NCBI RefSeq assembly: GCF_010730195.1
Contig: NZ_AP022613.1
Location: forward strand, 4,030,001 to 4,094,000
DNA: 64,000 bases
DNA from: Mycobacterium conspicuum
GTDB taxonomy: Bacteria > Actinomycetota > Actinomycetes > Mycobacteriales > Mycobacteriaceae
Direction of reading: 5' to 3'
The position numbers and the translations under genes were made by a program. Below the pieces are notes generated by a model that did not search any database, was not told where the DNA came from, and saw only the letters and a program-made list of their open reading frames with translations. Below are positions 44,642 through 52,374 of this stretch, in pieces (position 1 is the stretch's first letter; the number at the start of each line of letters is the position of its first letter).

Positions 44642-44997
44642 GCGGTGAGGTACACCTGCCCGTCGCTGACATCCACCTGGTAGGTGCGCACACGGCGGCG
44701 CGGATCAGCGACGTTTTGACCCGTCGTGACGTCGAATTCCCAGTTGTGCCAAGGGCATCGCACGATTTGCCCGTCGCGCACGCGACGTAGGCGGTCCGGA
44801 CCGTCGCCGGCGGATTCGTTGGTGCCACCGATCAGCCCCTGGCACAGCGGGGCGCCCTGGTGCGAGCAGTAATTGACGATCGCGTATAGCGCACCGCGCA
44901 CGTTGTACACGCCCACGCCGAACTTCCCCACGTCGACCAGCTTCATCCCGCCCGGCGGCAGCTCGTCGAGTGTGCAGACGAATCGGCGTTGGAGCAC
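44638..44997 (-). CDS. Rieske-type [2Fe-2S] ferredoxin
   Basis: 119 residues with C-x-H (YCSHQGAP) and C-x2-H (RCPWHNWEF) Rieske ligands, separated by an unusually long 36-residue insertion-bearing stretch (GTNESAGDGPDRLRRVRDG). Such small proteins carry electrons from a reductase to Rieske oxygenases. GTG start at 44995-44997 after GAGGAGG. First gene of the operon with both amidohydrolase-like genes and divergent from a P450; possible partners are the Rieske oxygenases at 7786 and 15424. Confidence 0.9.
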   Translation of the reverse strand: MLQRRFVCTLDELPPGGMKLVDVGKFGVGVYNVRGALYAIVNYCSHQGAPLCQGLIGGTNESAGDGPDRLRRVRDGQIVRCPWHNWEFDVTTGQNVADPRRRVRTYQVDVSDGQVYLTA

Positions 44998-45050
44998 TGG
45001 CGAATCGCCTCCTCACCGGCTCTTAAGGGCGATCACCCCATACTGTGCCC

Positions 45051-45061
45051 GTTACGGTAAC
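45051..45061. promoter_or_regulatory. Perfect 11-base palindrome GTTACGGTAAC
   Basis: Five-base arms around one G in the 139-base gap between the Rieske ferredoxin and P450 genes, about 50 bases from the GTG of the former. Similar GTTAC/GTAAC units lie upstream of fas, at 34266 and at 40175. Candidate regulator site. Confidence 0.45.
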
Positions 45062-45085
45062 CTTCACAAGCCATTGGGCTTCGTT

Positions 45086-45105
45086 GCTATTTATACTATA
45101 ATAGC
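45086..45105. promoter_or_regulatory. GCTAT-TTATACTATA-ATAGC palindromic element
   Basis: Inverted arms GCTATT/AATAGC around eight bases; it includes TATACTATAATA, which resembles both a -10 region and the TTTACTAT sites at 16627 and 23161. It is 31 bases before the P450 ATG. The clearest copy of the shared motif. Confidence 0.6.
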
Positions 45106-45136
45106 GAGATTCCCCCAGTGCCCAGAAGGAGCGGCA

Positions 45137-46369
45137 ATGACGCTGCGTACCGAACGCCCCGATGTTGGGGACCAGCCGGTGGCTCTCGACCTCACCGGCG
45201 AGACCAGTCCCTACCCATTCTTCGAACACATGAGGCGCACCGATCCGGTCTGGCACGGATCACTGGCGGATCACTCACAAATGCCGGAGGAGCTGCGGCC
45301 GAACGACGAGTGGGTCTTGTTCGGCTACGACGCCCTGTTTCAGGCGTTCCGCGATGACCGCGTCTTCACCTCGGCCGCCTACGACAAGTCGATCGGATTG
45401 GTCATGGGCCACACCATCCTGGCGATGGGCGGCAAGGAGCACCATGATCACCGCAGCCTGGTGGCCAAGGCCTTCCGCGCCACGGCGCTGGAGCGCTGGG
45501 AGCCGTCGGTCATCGGCCCGGTCTGCGACCAGCTGATCGACGAGATCAAAAACGACGGGCACGCCGACCTGGTCAAGGCGTTGACGTTTGAGTTTCCCAC
45601 CCGAATCATTTCGGTATTGCTCGGACTCCCCCCGGAGGATCTCGACCTGTTCCGGCGCTTGTCGTTGGACCTCATCTCGATACCGACCGACATCATGGCG
45701 GGCTTGGCCGCGGCGACCGAGTTGCACGGCTACTTCCTGGACCAGGTTGAGCAGCGGCGCCACAAGCTCACCGACGACATCATCGGCGACCTGGTCGCCG
45801 CCGAGATCGACGGCGAGAAACTCAGCGACGAGGCCATCATCGCGTTCCTGCGCCTGCTGCTGCCCGCCGGTCTGGAGACCACCTACCGCTCCTCGGGCAA
45901 CCTGCTCTACCTGCTGCTGACCCACCCCGAACAGCTGGCGATGGTCCAGCAGGACCGGTCACTGATCCCGGCCGCCATCGAGGAGGGCCTGCGGGTGGAG
46001 ACCCCGCTCACCATGGTCATGCGGACCACCACCGAGGACATCGAAATCGGCGGCAAGACGATCCCGGCCGACGCCCAAGTCGACATGTGCATGGGGTCGG
46101 CCAACCGCGACGAAAGCCGTTGGCCCGACGCCAACACGTTCGACATCCTCCGGCCGCGCAGCGCCCACATCGCGTTCGCCGCGGGCATCCACATGTGCCT
46201 GGGCATGCATCTGGCCCGGCTGGAAACCCGGGTGATGCTCAACAGCCTGTTCGACCGCCTCAAGGACCTGACATTCGCGCCGGATGACGGAACCGGCGAG
46301 GAGTCCAAAATCGTCGGACTCACGTTCCGCTCGCCCAACAAGCTCCCCGTCACCTTCACGGCCGCATGA
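45137..46369 (+). CDS. Cytochrome P450
   Basis: 410 residues. I-helix LPAGLETTYRS, with Glu-Thr-Thr where many have Asp-Thr-Thr; K-helix EEGLRVE; heme loop FAAGIHMCLGMHLAR. ATG after AGAAGGAG. The downstream alcohol dehydrogenase overlaps by four bases, suggesting that the hydroxylated product is oxidised next. Divergent from the Rieske ferredoxin operon with the GCTAT palindrome between. Substrate unknown. Confidence 0.95.
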   Translation: MTLRTERPDVGDQPVALDLTGETSPYPFFEHMRRTDPVWHGSLADHSQMPEELRPNDEWVLFGYDALFQAFRDDRVFTSAAYDKSIGLVMGHTILAMGGKEHHDHRSLVAKAFRATALERWEPSVIGPVCDQLIDEIKNDGHADLVKALTFEFPTRIISVLLGLPPEDLDLFRRLSLDLISIPTDIMAGLAAATELHGYFLDQVEQRRHKLTDDIIGDLVAAEIDGEKLSDEAIIAFLRLLLPAGLETTYRSSGNLLYLLLTHPEQLAMVQQDRSLIPAAIEEGLRVETPLTMVMRTTTEDIEIGGKTIPADAQVDMCMGSANRDESRWPDANTFDILRPRSAHIAFAAGIHMCLGMHLARLETRVMLNSLFDRLKDLTFAPDDGTGEESKIVGLTFRSPNKLPVTFTAA

Positions 46370-47523
46370 GAAGCCAAGCGGCGATCCTGCACGACGTCGG
46401 CGGCCCCTGGTCGGTCGAAGAATTCGAACTGGATCCGCCCCGTGCCGGCGAGGTTCTGGTCGAGATGGCCGCCGCCGGGCTGTGCCACTCCGACGATCAC
46501 ATCCTCAAAGGTGACATGTCGGCTCCCAACGACGTGATGCGCTCCCTCGGGCTACCCACCATGTTCCCCACCATCGGCGGTCACGAGGGCTCCGGCGTCG
46601 TGCGGGAAGTCGGCGAAGGGGTCACCGAGTTCGCGCCGGGCGATCATGTGGTGATGTCGTTCGTCGCCGTGTGCGGCCAATGCCGTTGGTGCGCAACCGG
46701 GATGGAGTACATCTGCGACGAAGGGGCGACGGTCCTGACCCCGGGAATGCCGACCGACGGGACCTTCCGCCATCGCACCGCCGACGGCACGCCGCTCGGT
46801 CACTTGGCGAAGGTGGGCGCGTTCTCCAAACACACTGTGGTGTCGACGAATTCGCTGGTGAAAATCGAGCCTCACCTGCCACTGGCGCCCAGCGCGTTGT
46901 TGTCGTGTGCAATTCCGACCGGTTTCGGATCGGTCGCCAACCGCTCCGGGATGCGCCCCGGGGATACCGTTGTCGTCATCGGCGTCGGCGGCATCGGAAC
47001 GGGTGCCCTCCAGGGCGCCCGGATCGGCGGCGCCGCGCAAATTATCGCCGTCGATCCGGTTGAGTTCAAACAGAAGTCGGCGCTGCGGTTTGGCGCCACC
47101 CACAGCGTCGCGACGGCCGCCGAGGCGCTGGATCTGGTGCGCGACCTGACCTATGGGGTGATGGCCGACGCGGTGGTGGTCTCGCCGTCGTTGATCGCTC
47201 CAGACGACGTCCGTGATGCGGTGCAGCTCACCCGCAAGGGCGGCACCTGTGTGCTCACCGGCATGACCTCGCAGTTGACTCGCTCGGTCAACATCGACCT
47301 GCAGGACTTCATCCTGATGAATAAGTCCCTGGCCGGCACGGTGTTCGGCTCGTGCAATCCGAGGGCGGACATCGCCCGGCTGGCCAGGCTATTCACCAGC
47401 GGCCAGCTCCAGCTCGACGAGATGATCACCAAACGCTACCGTCTCGACGAGATCAATCACGCCTACGACGACCTGCGCAACGGTCAAATCGTCCGGGGCA
47501 TCATCGATTTCGGGCTCAGCTGA
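46366..47523 (+). CDS. Zinc-dependent alcohol dehydrogenase
   Basis: 385 residues, medium-chain dehydrogenase. Catalytic zinc site GLCHSDDH and GGHEGSG; structural zinc cysteines CGQCRWC and YIC (C-x2-C-x2-C-x7-C); Rossmann motif GVGGIGTGALQGA with the following acid (AVDP) favouring NAD. Similar to the mycobacterial NDMA-type alcohol dehydrogenases. ATG overlaps the P450 stop, so an oxidise-hydroxyl-to-carbonyl step after the P450 is likely. Ends in an eight-base overlap with a convergent SDR. Confidence 0.94.
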   Translation: MRSQAAILHDVGGPWSVEEFELDPPRAGEVLVEMAAAGLCHSDDHILKGDMSAPNDVMRSLGLPTMFPTIGGHEGSGVVREVGEGVTEFAPGDHVVMSFVAVCGQCRWCATGMEYICDEGATVLTPGMPTDGTFRHRTADGTPLGHLAKVGAFSKHTVVSTNSLVKIEPHLPLAPSALLSCAIPTGFGSVANRSGMRPGDTVVVIGVGGIGTGALQGARIGGAAQIIAVDPVEFKQKSALRFGATHSVATAAEALDLVRDLTYGVMADAVVVSPSLIAPDDVRDAVQLTRKGGTCVLTGMTSQLTRSVNIDLQDFILMNKSLAGTVFGSCNPRADIARLARLFTSGQLQLDEMITKRYRLDEINHAYDDLRNGQIVRGIIDFGLS

Positions 47524-48262
47524 TTCCGTCTTTCTCCTGCAGGGCCATCACCCGCTGCATCTGACCGTACGCGTCGATGGGGCTGTGCAGCGCCAGGCCG
47601 CCGTCGGCATGCACGATCTGCCCGGTCACCCAGGGCAGCTCGAGGACCCCGACAATCGCGCCGGCCACATCGGCGGCCTCACCCAGCCGGCCCAGCGCGG
47701 TGCGTTCGCTCAGCCCGTCCACCCAGCCGGGAAGTCGCGCGGTGTCGGCCAGCATCGGCGTTCGGGTGACTCCGGGCCCGACGGCGTTCACCCGGATGTC
47801 ATGACTCCCCCACTCCGCGGCCGCGACCTTGACCAGCATGTCCACCCCGGCCTTGGAGACGCAGTAGGCGCCCATATCGCGGTCGACGAGGGTGCCGCTG
47901 ATGCTGGACACGGCAACGATCGAACCACCCACGCCGGCGTCGATCATGGCCTGCGCCCCGGCGCGGATGGTCAGCCAGGTGCCGGTGAGGTTGACCGCCA
48001 GGACCCGTTCCCATTGTGCGGGTGGCTGTTTCAACAGCAGGCCCGACGCGCCGATGCCGGCGCAGGTCACGATCCGGGTGGGCACACCGTGCTCGCGCAC
48101 CGTGCGCTCCATCGCCGCCGCGACGGCGTCGGGATCGCTGACATCGCACACGATGTCGCCGCCGGAAAGGTCCCATACCACCACGTCGTGGCCCACGTCG
48201 CGCAGCAGCCCGGCCGTCTCGCGCCCGATCCCCGACGCGCCGCCCGTCACCAGCGCGGTCAT
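47516..48262 (-). CDS. Short-chain dehydrogenase/reductase
   Basis: 248-residue classical SDR: TGGASGIGRE, VTCAGIGASG, SSISGT and YCVSKAGVDM, with VTGQIVHADGG at the C-terminal substrate loop. An Asp after beta-2 (VWDLSG) suggests NAD. ATG at 48260-48262; it overlaps the stop of the glyoxalase-like gene by four bases, placing it third in a minus-strand run from 49538. Confidence 0.92.
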   Translation of the reverse strand: MTALVTGGASGIGRETAGLLRDVGHDVVVWDLSGGDIVCDVSDPDAVAAAMERTVREHGVPTRIVTCAGIGASGLLLKQPPAQWERVLAVNLTGTWLTIRAGAQAMIDAGVGGSIVAVSSISGTLVDRDMGAYCVSKAGVDMLVKVAAAEWGSHDIRVNAVGPGVTRTPMLADTARLPGWVDGLSERTALGRLGEAADVAGAIVGVLELPWVTGQIVHADGGLALHSPIDAYGQMQRVMALQEKDGIS

Positions 48263-48699
48263 CGCGGTGGTCCAATCAATTCGACCAGCACGCCGTCCGG
48301 GGCGGTGATGACCGCCATCGCGACGGTCTTGCCGCCCGGGGCCGGCATGGTGATGCGGCGCACGCCGTCGGTGAAACCCAATGCTGCCAACCCGGATAGT
48401 GTTTCGTCGACATCGCGCTGCAGGGACAGCAGGAAGAATCCGTGCCGCGGCGCCGGATGTGCGGGCGGCGCGGCCTCCGCACCGTCGAGCTGCACCAGTT
48501 CGACGATCCCGCTGTCGGGTGCTTGGGGATCGCCCAGGAAGACCGATCGCAGCTGATTCCCCTTGGCGCCGAACAGTTCTGGCCAATCGCCGGTGAAGGT
48601 GTGGTCGAATAGCTGGCATAAGCCCAGGCCGTCGCGCCAGAATCGCAGCGACCGCTCGACATCGGCGGTGCAGATCGCCGAATGGTGTACGCCTAGCAC
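48259..48699 (-). CDS. Glyoxalase/VOC-fold protein
   Basis: 146 residues: two beta-alpha-beta-beta-beta units (VLGVHHSAICTADVERSLRF, then HGFFLLSLQRDVDET and a terminal TAPDGVLVELIGPP). His in HHSA and Glu in LVELI are plausible metal ligands. VOC proteins include epimerases, lyases and dioxygenases; methylmalonyl-CoA epimerase-like or other isomerase roles are possible. GTG at 48699 chosen because GAGGGG precedes it; an ATG at 48741 is an alternative. Overlaps both neighbours by a few bases. Confidence 0.85.
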   Translation of the reverse strand: MLGVHHSAICTADVERSLRFWRDGLGLCQLFDHTFTGDWPELFGAKGNQLRSVFLGDPQAPDSGIVELVQLDGAEAAPPAHPAPRHGFFLLSLQRDVDETLSGLAALGFTDGVRRITMPAPGGKTVAMAVITAPDGVLVELIGPPR

Positions 48700-49538
48700 G
48701 CGTTTCCCCTCACCGGGGCTAGGCGAGCCAGGGTCCGATCCCATAACTCGGCGGCCAGCCGGGGATTGTTGGCCAGGCGGCTGGCCTTGGCGACCTTGTG
48801 CCTCGAGTAGTACTCGCCGGGCGTCCAATCGACACCGGGTGTACTCGTCGCCAGCCACACCAGCTGCTCGGCTCCCTCGTCGGTGGTCGACGTGAACCGC
48901 TCTGCGGGCGTGTACTTCTGGCTCCACAACAGCAGACGCGATCCCGACGCATGCCCAAAGTTGGAGGAAACGTAGCCGGGGTGCACCGTCGCAGCGTTGA
49001 GCCCCCCGGCATGGTGGCGGCGGTGTAGTTCCCTGGTGAACAACACGATTGCCAGCTTCGTCAAGCCGTAGGCGGCGCTGGGCCGGCGCCTGGCCGTGTT
49101 TTCGAAGTCATTGACGGTGGCCCGGAGCACCAACTTGTGTGACGAGCTGGTCGTGTTGACGACGGTGGCGCGGGACTCGAGGAGCAGATCCATCAACTGG
49201 GTGGTCAACAGGAACGGCGACAGGTAGTTGACCTGATACGTCTGCTCATAGCCGTCCGGTGTCATGCAGATCTTGGTGCTCATGCCGCCGGCGTTGTTGA
49301 GCAGCACATCGATGCGCGGGTACTGCGAACGCAGTTTCTGCGCCAGGGTTCGCACTTGCGACAGGTCGGCGAAATCGACCACGAAATGGTCAGCATCCAG
49401 TTCGGCGGCGATGGCGGCGGTCTTGTTTTGTGAGCGGCCGATCACGACGACATTGTCGCCGTTCTGGCGCAACCGGCGCGCCGCGGCAGCACCTATGCCG
49501 TCACTGGCGCCGGTAATGACGATCGTCTTTGAGGCCAT
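48693..49538 (-). CDS. Short-chain dehydrogenase/reductase, retinol-dehydrogenase-like
   Basis: 281 residues: TGASDGIGAAAA, LLNNAGGMST, a Ser pair in NTTSSSHK, YGLTKLAIVLFTREL and a long C-terminal part (VHPGYVSSNFG, WTPGEYYSRHK), as in the RDH/WWOX-like group acting on lipophilic alcohols. ATG at 49536-49538. First of three overlapping minus-strand genes ending at 47516; the P450 gene lies 11 bases upstream. Confidence 0.9.
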   Translation of the reverse strand: MASKTIVITGASDGIGAAAARRLRQNGDNVVVIGRSQNKTAAIAAELDADHFVVDFADLSQVRTLAQKLRSQYPRIDVLLNNAGGMSTKICMTPDGYEQTYQVNYLSPFLLTTQLMDLLLESRATVVNTTSSSHKLVLRATVNDFENTARRRPSAAYGLTKLAIVLFTRELHRRHHAGGLNAATVHPGYVSSNFGHASGSRLLLWSQKYTPAERFTSTTDEGAEQLVWLATSTPGVDWTPGEYYSRHKVAKASRLANNPRLAAELWDRTLARLAPVRGNAC

Positions 49539-49549
49539 ATTCTTGCCGT

Positions 49550-50782
49550 TCAGAACGAGTAACGAACCGGCAGGTGCTTCAGGCCGCCCACGAACGTGGT
49601 GGCGACGAGTTGCGGATCACCGCTGAGTTCAATGGATTTCAGCCTCGGAAGCAGTTCGGAGAAGAAGCTGTTGACCTCCATGCGCGCCAGCGCGGCACCC
49701 ATGCAGAAGTGCACGCCGTAGCCGAAGGCCACATGCTTGTTGGGCTCGCGCCGGACGTCGAAGCGGAACGGTTCTTCGAAGATGTCCTCGTCGCGGTTGG
49801 CCGATGCGTACGACAGCAGCACGGATTCGCCTGCGGCGATGGGGGTTCCGCGCACCGTAGTGTTCTCGGCGGCGGTGCGCATGAAGTGCTTGACCGGAGT
49901 GACCCAGCGGATCATTTCCTCGGTGGCGCGCGGCATGAGGTCGAGATCGTCACGCAGCAGCGCCAATTGGTCCGGATTGTCGATGAGCGCGTGCATGCCG
50001 CCGGAGATGGTGGAGCTGGTGGTGTCGTGTCCGGCGGTGGCCACGATGAGGTAGTAGGACACGGTGTCGAGGTCCGACAGCGGCTCGCCGTCGATGCGGG
50101 CATTGGCGATCGCCGAGGCGAGATCTTCGGTCGGCTGCTCGCGGCGGGACGCGGTCACACCATTGAAGTAACCGAACATGTCCAGCAACGCCGGCAGCTG
50201 ATCCTCCTGGGACTTGCCGCGTTTGAATTCGCTGTCGTCGGCGCCGAACAATTCCTGGGTCAGCTTGAGCATGCGGGGGAAGTCGGCCTCCGGTATGCCC
50301 AGCAACGACATGATCACGTAGAGCGGGTAATTGACCGCGACCTCCTGAACGAAGTCACACTCGGGTCCGGCGGCCATCATCTTGTCGACGTAGATCTTGG
50401 CCAGCTCGTCGACGCGCACCTTCAGCGCCCGCATCGCCTTGGGCCGGAACCAATCCGCGCCGATCGCCCGCACCACCCGGTGCTGCGGATCGTCCATATG
50501 GATCAGCGTGCGAACGCCCGCGGCGGCCTGCATCTCGTCGCCCTCGATGGTGGCCAGCACCGGCCGCGGCCAGTTGGTGAACAGCATGTTCTCGCGTTCG
50601 ATGTCCATGATGTCGGTGTACTTGGTGATCGCCCAGAAGGGCTTGTAGTTGGGCACTTCCACCCACGACACCGGAGCGTTGGCACGCAGGTGCGTCAGTG
50701 CGGCATGCAAGCGCTGCTCGTCGGTGTATGCCAACGGGTCCGCGAATACCTTGGCCGCGTCATCGACCGTGGGTGCACTCAT
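49550..50782 (-). CDS. Cytochrome P450
   Basis: 410 residues. I-helix TAGHDTTSS, K-helix EEMIRW, heme loop FGYGVHFCMGAALAR. Many substrate-region features (WVTPVKHFMRTA, YASANRDEDIF) are like mycobacterial steroid/fatty-acid P450s. The ATG at 50780-50782 after AAGGAG overlaps the stop of the LLM gene. Probably co-transcribed with LLM upstream and SDR/VOC genes downstream, forming an oxidation module. Confidence 0.94.
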   Translation of the reverse strand: MSAPTVDDAAKVFADPLAYTDEQRLHAALTHLRANAPVSWVEVPNYKPFWAITKYTDIMDIERENMLFTNWPRPVLATIEGDEMQAAAGVRTLIHMDDPQHRVVRAIGADWFRPKAMRALKVRVDELAKIYVDKMMAAGPECDFVQEVAVNYPLYVIMSLLGIPEADFPRMLKLTQELFGADDSEFKRGKSQEDQLPALLDMFGYFNGVTASRREQPTEDLASAIANARIDGEPLSDLDTVSYYLIVATAGHDTTSSTISGGMHALIDNPDQLALLRDDLDLMPRATEEMIRWVTPVKHFMRTAAENTTVRGTPIAAGESVLLSYASANRDEDIFEEPFRFDVRREPNKHVAFGYGVHFCMGAALARMEVNSFFSELLPRLKSIELSGDPQLVATTFVGGLKHLPVRYSF

Positions 50783-51801
50783 GAACGAAACTCCTTCAGT
50801 GCGGCGGTAATACAATCGTGCGTTGCGGAATAGAAGATCGGCAGCACCCGATCGACGCTGCCTTCGCAGCGCTTTCGAAGGCCGGCGGCGATGGTGTCAA
50901 CGGGACCGACGACGGCGAACGCATTCAACATGTCGTCGTCGATAAGTGAAGCCATGGCGTCCCACTCCCCCGCCTTGGAGAGCCGGTTCAGTTCGCCGTG
51001 CAGATCCCCCCAGCCGTGGAGCTCCAGCACCTTGCTATAAGCCGGTGTCGAGCCGTAGAAGGCGATCTGCTTGCGGGTGGCGGCGGTGGCGGTGGCCAGT
51101 TCGGCGTCGCTCTGTCCGGTGGCCACCATCACCTCGGCGGAGACCTGAAAATCGTTGCGGTTCCGGCTGGTTCGCTGCATGCCGCGCAGCAGCGCCGGCA
51201 GTGTCACCTCGTCGAGGTAGCGCTTGGAGACCATCGGGTGCCCGAGGTGGCCGTCGGCGACCTCGCCGCACATCTCGGTCATCGCCTCGCCGACGGCGGC
51301 CAGGAAGATCTTCGGCGCGGGGTAGGGATGCGGCTCCGGCGTGAACATCGGGGTCATGATCTTGTGGGTGTAGAACTCACCCTCGAAACGCAGCTTGGTG
51401 CCGTCAGCCCAGGCCGACCAGATCGCGTGCAGCGCGGCGACGAATTCGCGCATCCGGCGCGCGGGATGGCTCCAGGGCATGCTGAACCGCTTCTCGATGT
51501 GCGGCTGAATCTGGGTTCCCAGCCCCAGGATGAAGCGGCCCTTCGAGTAGGCCTGCAGGTCCCAGCCGATGTTGGCCACGGTCATCGGGTTGCGCGCGAA
51601 GGCCACCGCGATGTTGGTGCCGAGGTCGAGTCGCGACGTGTGCTCGGCGGCCAGCAGCAGCGGCAGAAACGGGTCGTGACTGGTTTCGGCGGTCCAGCCC
51701 CCGTCGTACCCGTTTGCCTCCAGGGCCGCGGCCCCGTCGGCCGCCCGTTCCAGCCGAAGCGGGATGCTGCCGTCGATTTTCAGGCCCGACACCGGCGTCA
51801 T
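50779..51801 (-). CDS. LLM-class F420-dependent oxidoreductase
   Basis: 340 residues of the luciferase-like fold: GYDGGWTAETSHDPFLPLLL, LGTNIAVAFARNPMTVANIG, YSKGRFILGLGTQIQPHIEK and PKIFLAAVGEAMTEMCGEV are typical of the F420 branch common in mycobacteria. ATG at 51799-51801, no strong ribosome site. The gene downstream is a P450 with a four-base overlap; the PNPOx-like gene is 13 bases upstream. Confidence 0.9.
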   Translation of the reverse strand: MTPVSGLKIDGSIPLRLERAADGAAALEANGYDGGWTAETSHDPFLPLLLAAEHTSRLDLGTNIAVAFARNPMTVANIGWDLQAYSKGRFILGLGTQIQPHIEKRFSMPWSHPARRMREFVAALHAIWSAWADGTKLRFEGEFYTHKIMTPMFTPEPHPYPAPKIFLAAVGEAMTEMCGEVADGHLGHPMVSKRYLDEVTLPALLRGMQRTSRNRNDFQVSAEVMVATGQSDAELATATAATRKQIAFYGSTPAYSKVLELHGWGDLHGELNRLSKAGEWDAMASLIDDDMLNAFAVVGPVDTIAAGLRKRCEGSVDRVLPIFYSATHDCITAALKEFRS

Positions 51802-51814
51802 GGCAGCGAAGCTA

Positions 51815-52282
51815 TCACGCGCGCGACCCCCGCAATCCGGGCGTTATTCGGGAGTTGTCCCACGTCAGAATCCTGCCCTCGGGCACGAACCGCATATAGA
51901 CCGAGTTTGCGTAGCGTCGCTGGGTGGCCTCGGGCAGGCCGGCCGACGGCGGGCGAAAGGCGGCATACTTCGTGTCGATGGCCTCCTCGATGCGGCGTAT
52001 CGCCGGCTCGTCGGAAACGATCTCCACGCGCCCGGTGAGATGGACGGCACGCAGGTCGACCCAGCGCTCCCCGGATTCCACCAGAAACGACGCGCGCGGG
52101 TCGTTGCGCACCCGGGCGAGCTTCTTGGTCGCGGCGGGCGTCCGCATCGCGACCGTGCGATCCTGCGGCACGAACCACACCGGTAACGCGATCGGCATTC
52201 CATCGCGGCGCAGCGTCGTCAGGATTCCCGTGTGCGCGGCCGCGATTTCTGCCCACGCTTCGTCTTCGGTCAACCGGATCAT
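51815..52282 (-). CDS. Pyridoxamine-phosphate-oxidase-like split-barrel flavoprotein
   Basis: 155 residues with the split-barrel fold: TGILTTLRRDGMPIALPVWF, RVRNDPRASFLVE, HLTGRVEIVSDEP. The group binds FMN or F420 and includes F420-dependent reductases. ATG at 52280-52282. It heads the minus-strand run with the LLM oxidoreductase and P450 and is divergent from the carboxyltransferase, with an operator-like repeat between them. Confidence 0.85.
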   Translation of the reverse strand: MIRLTEDEAWAEIAAAHTGILTTLRRDGMPIALPVWFVPQDRTVAMRTPAATKKLARVRNDPRASFLVESGERWVDLRAVHLTGRVEIVSDEPAIRRIEEAIDTKYAAFRPPSAGLPEATQRRYANSVYMRFVPEGRILTWDNSRITPGLRGSRA

Positions 52283-52297
52283 CGGCTCGCCCCAATC

Positions 52298-52340
52298 GTG
52301 CTTACTCTGTCGCAGACGCTACAGTAAGCACTTCAGTAAG
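52298..52340. promoter_or_regulatory. GTGCTTAC...GTAAGCAC inverted repeat with extra CAGTAAG copy
   Basis: Eight-base arms at 52298-52305 and 52324-52331. CAGTAAG is repeated at 52322-52328 and 52334-52340, 12 bases apart. It fills the 92-base gap between the split-barrel gene and the carboxyltransferase gene and is likely an operator; the TetR genes at 53889 and 54538 are candidates. Confidence 0.55.
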
Positions 52341-52374
52341 TACCGACCGCCCTTCGGCGAAATAGGACGGAACC

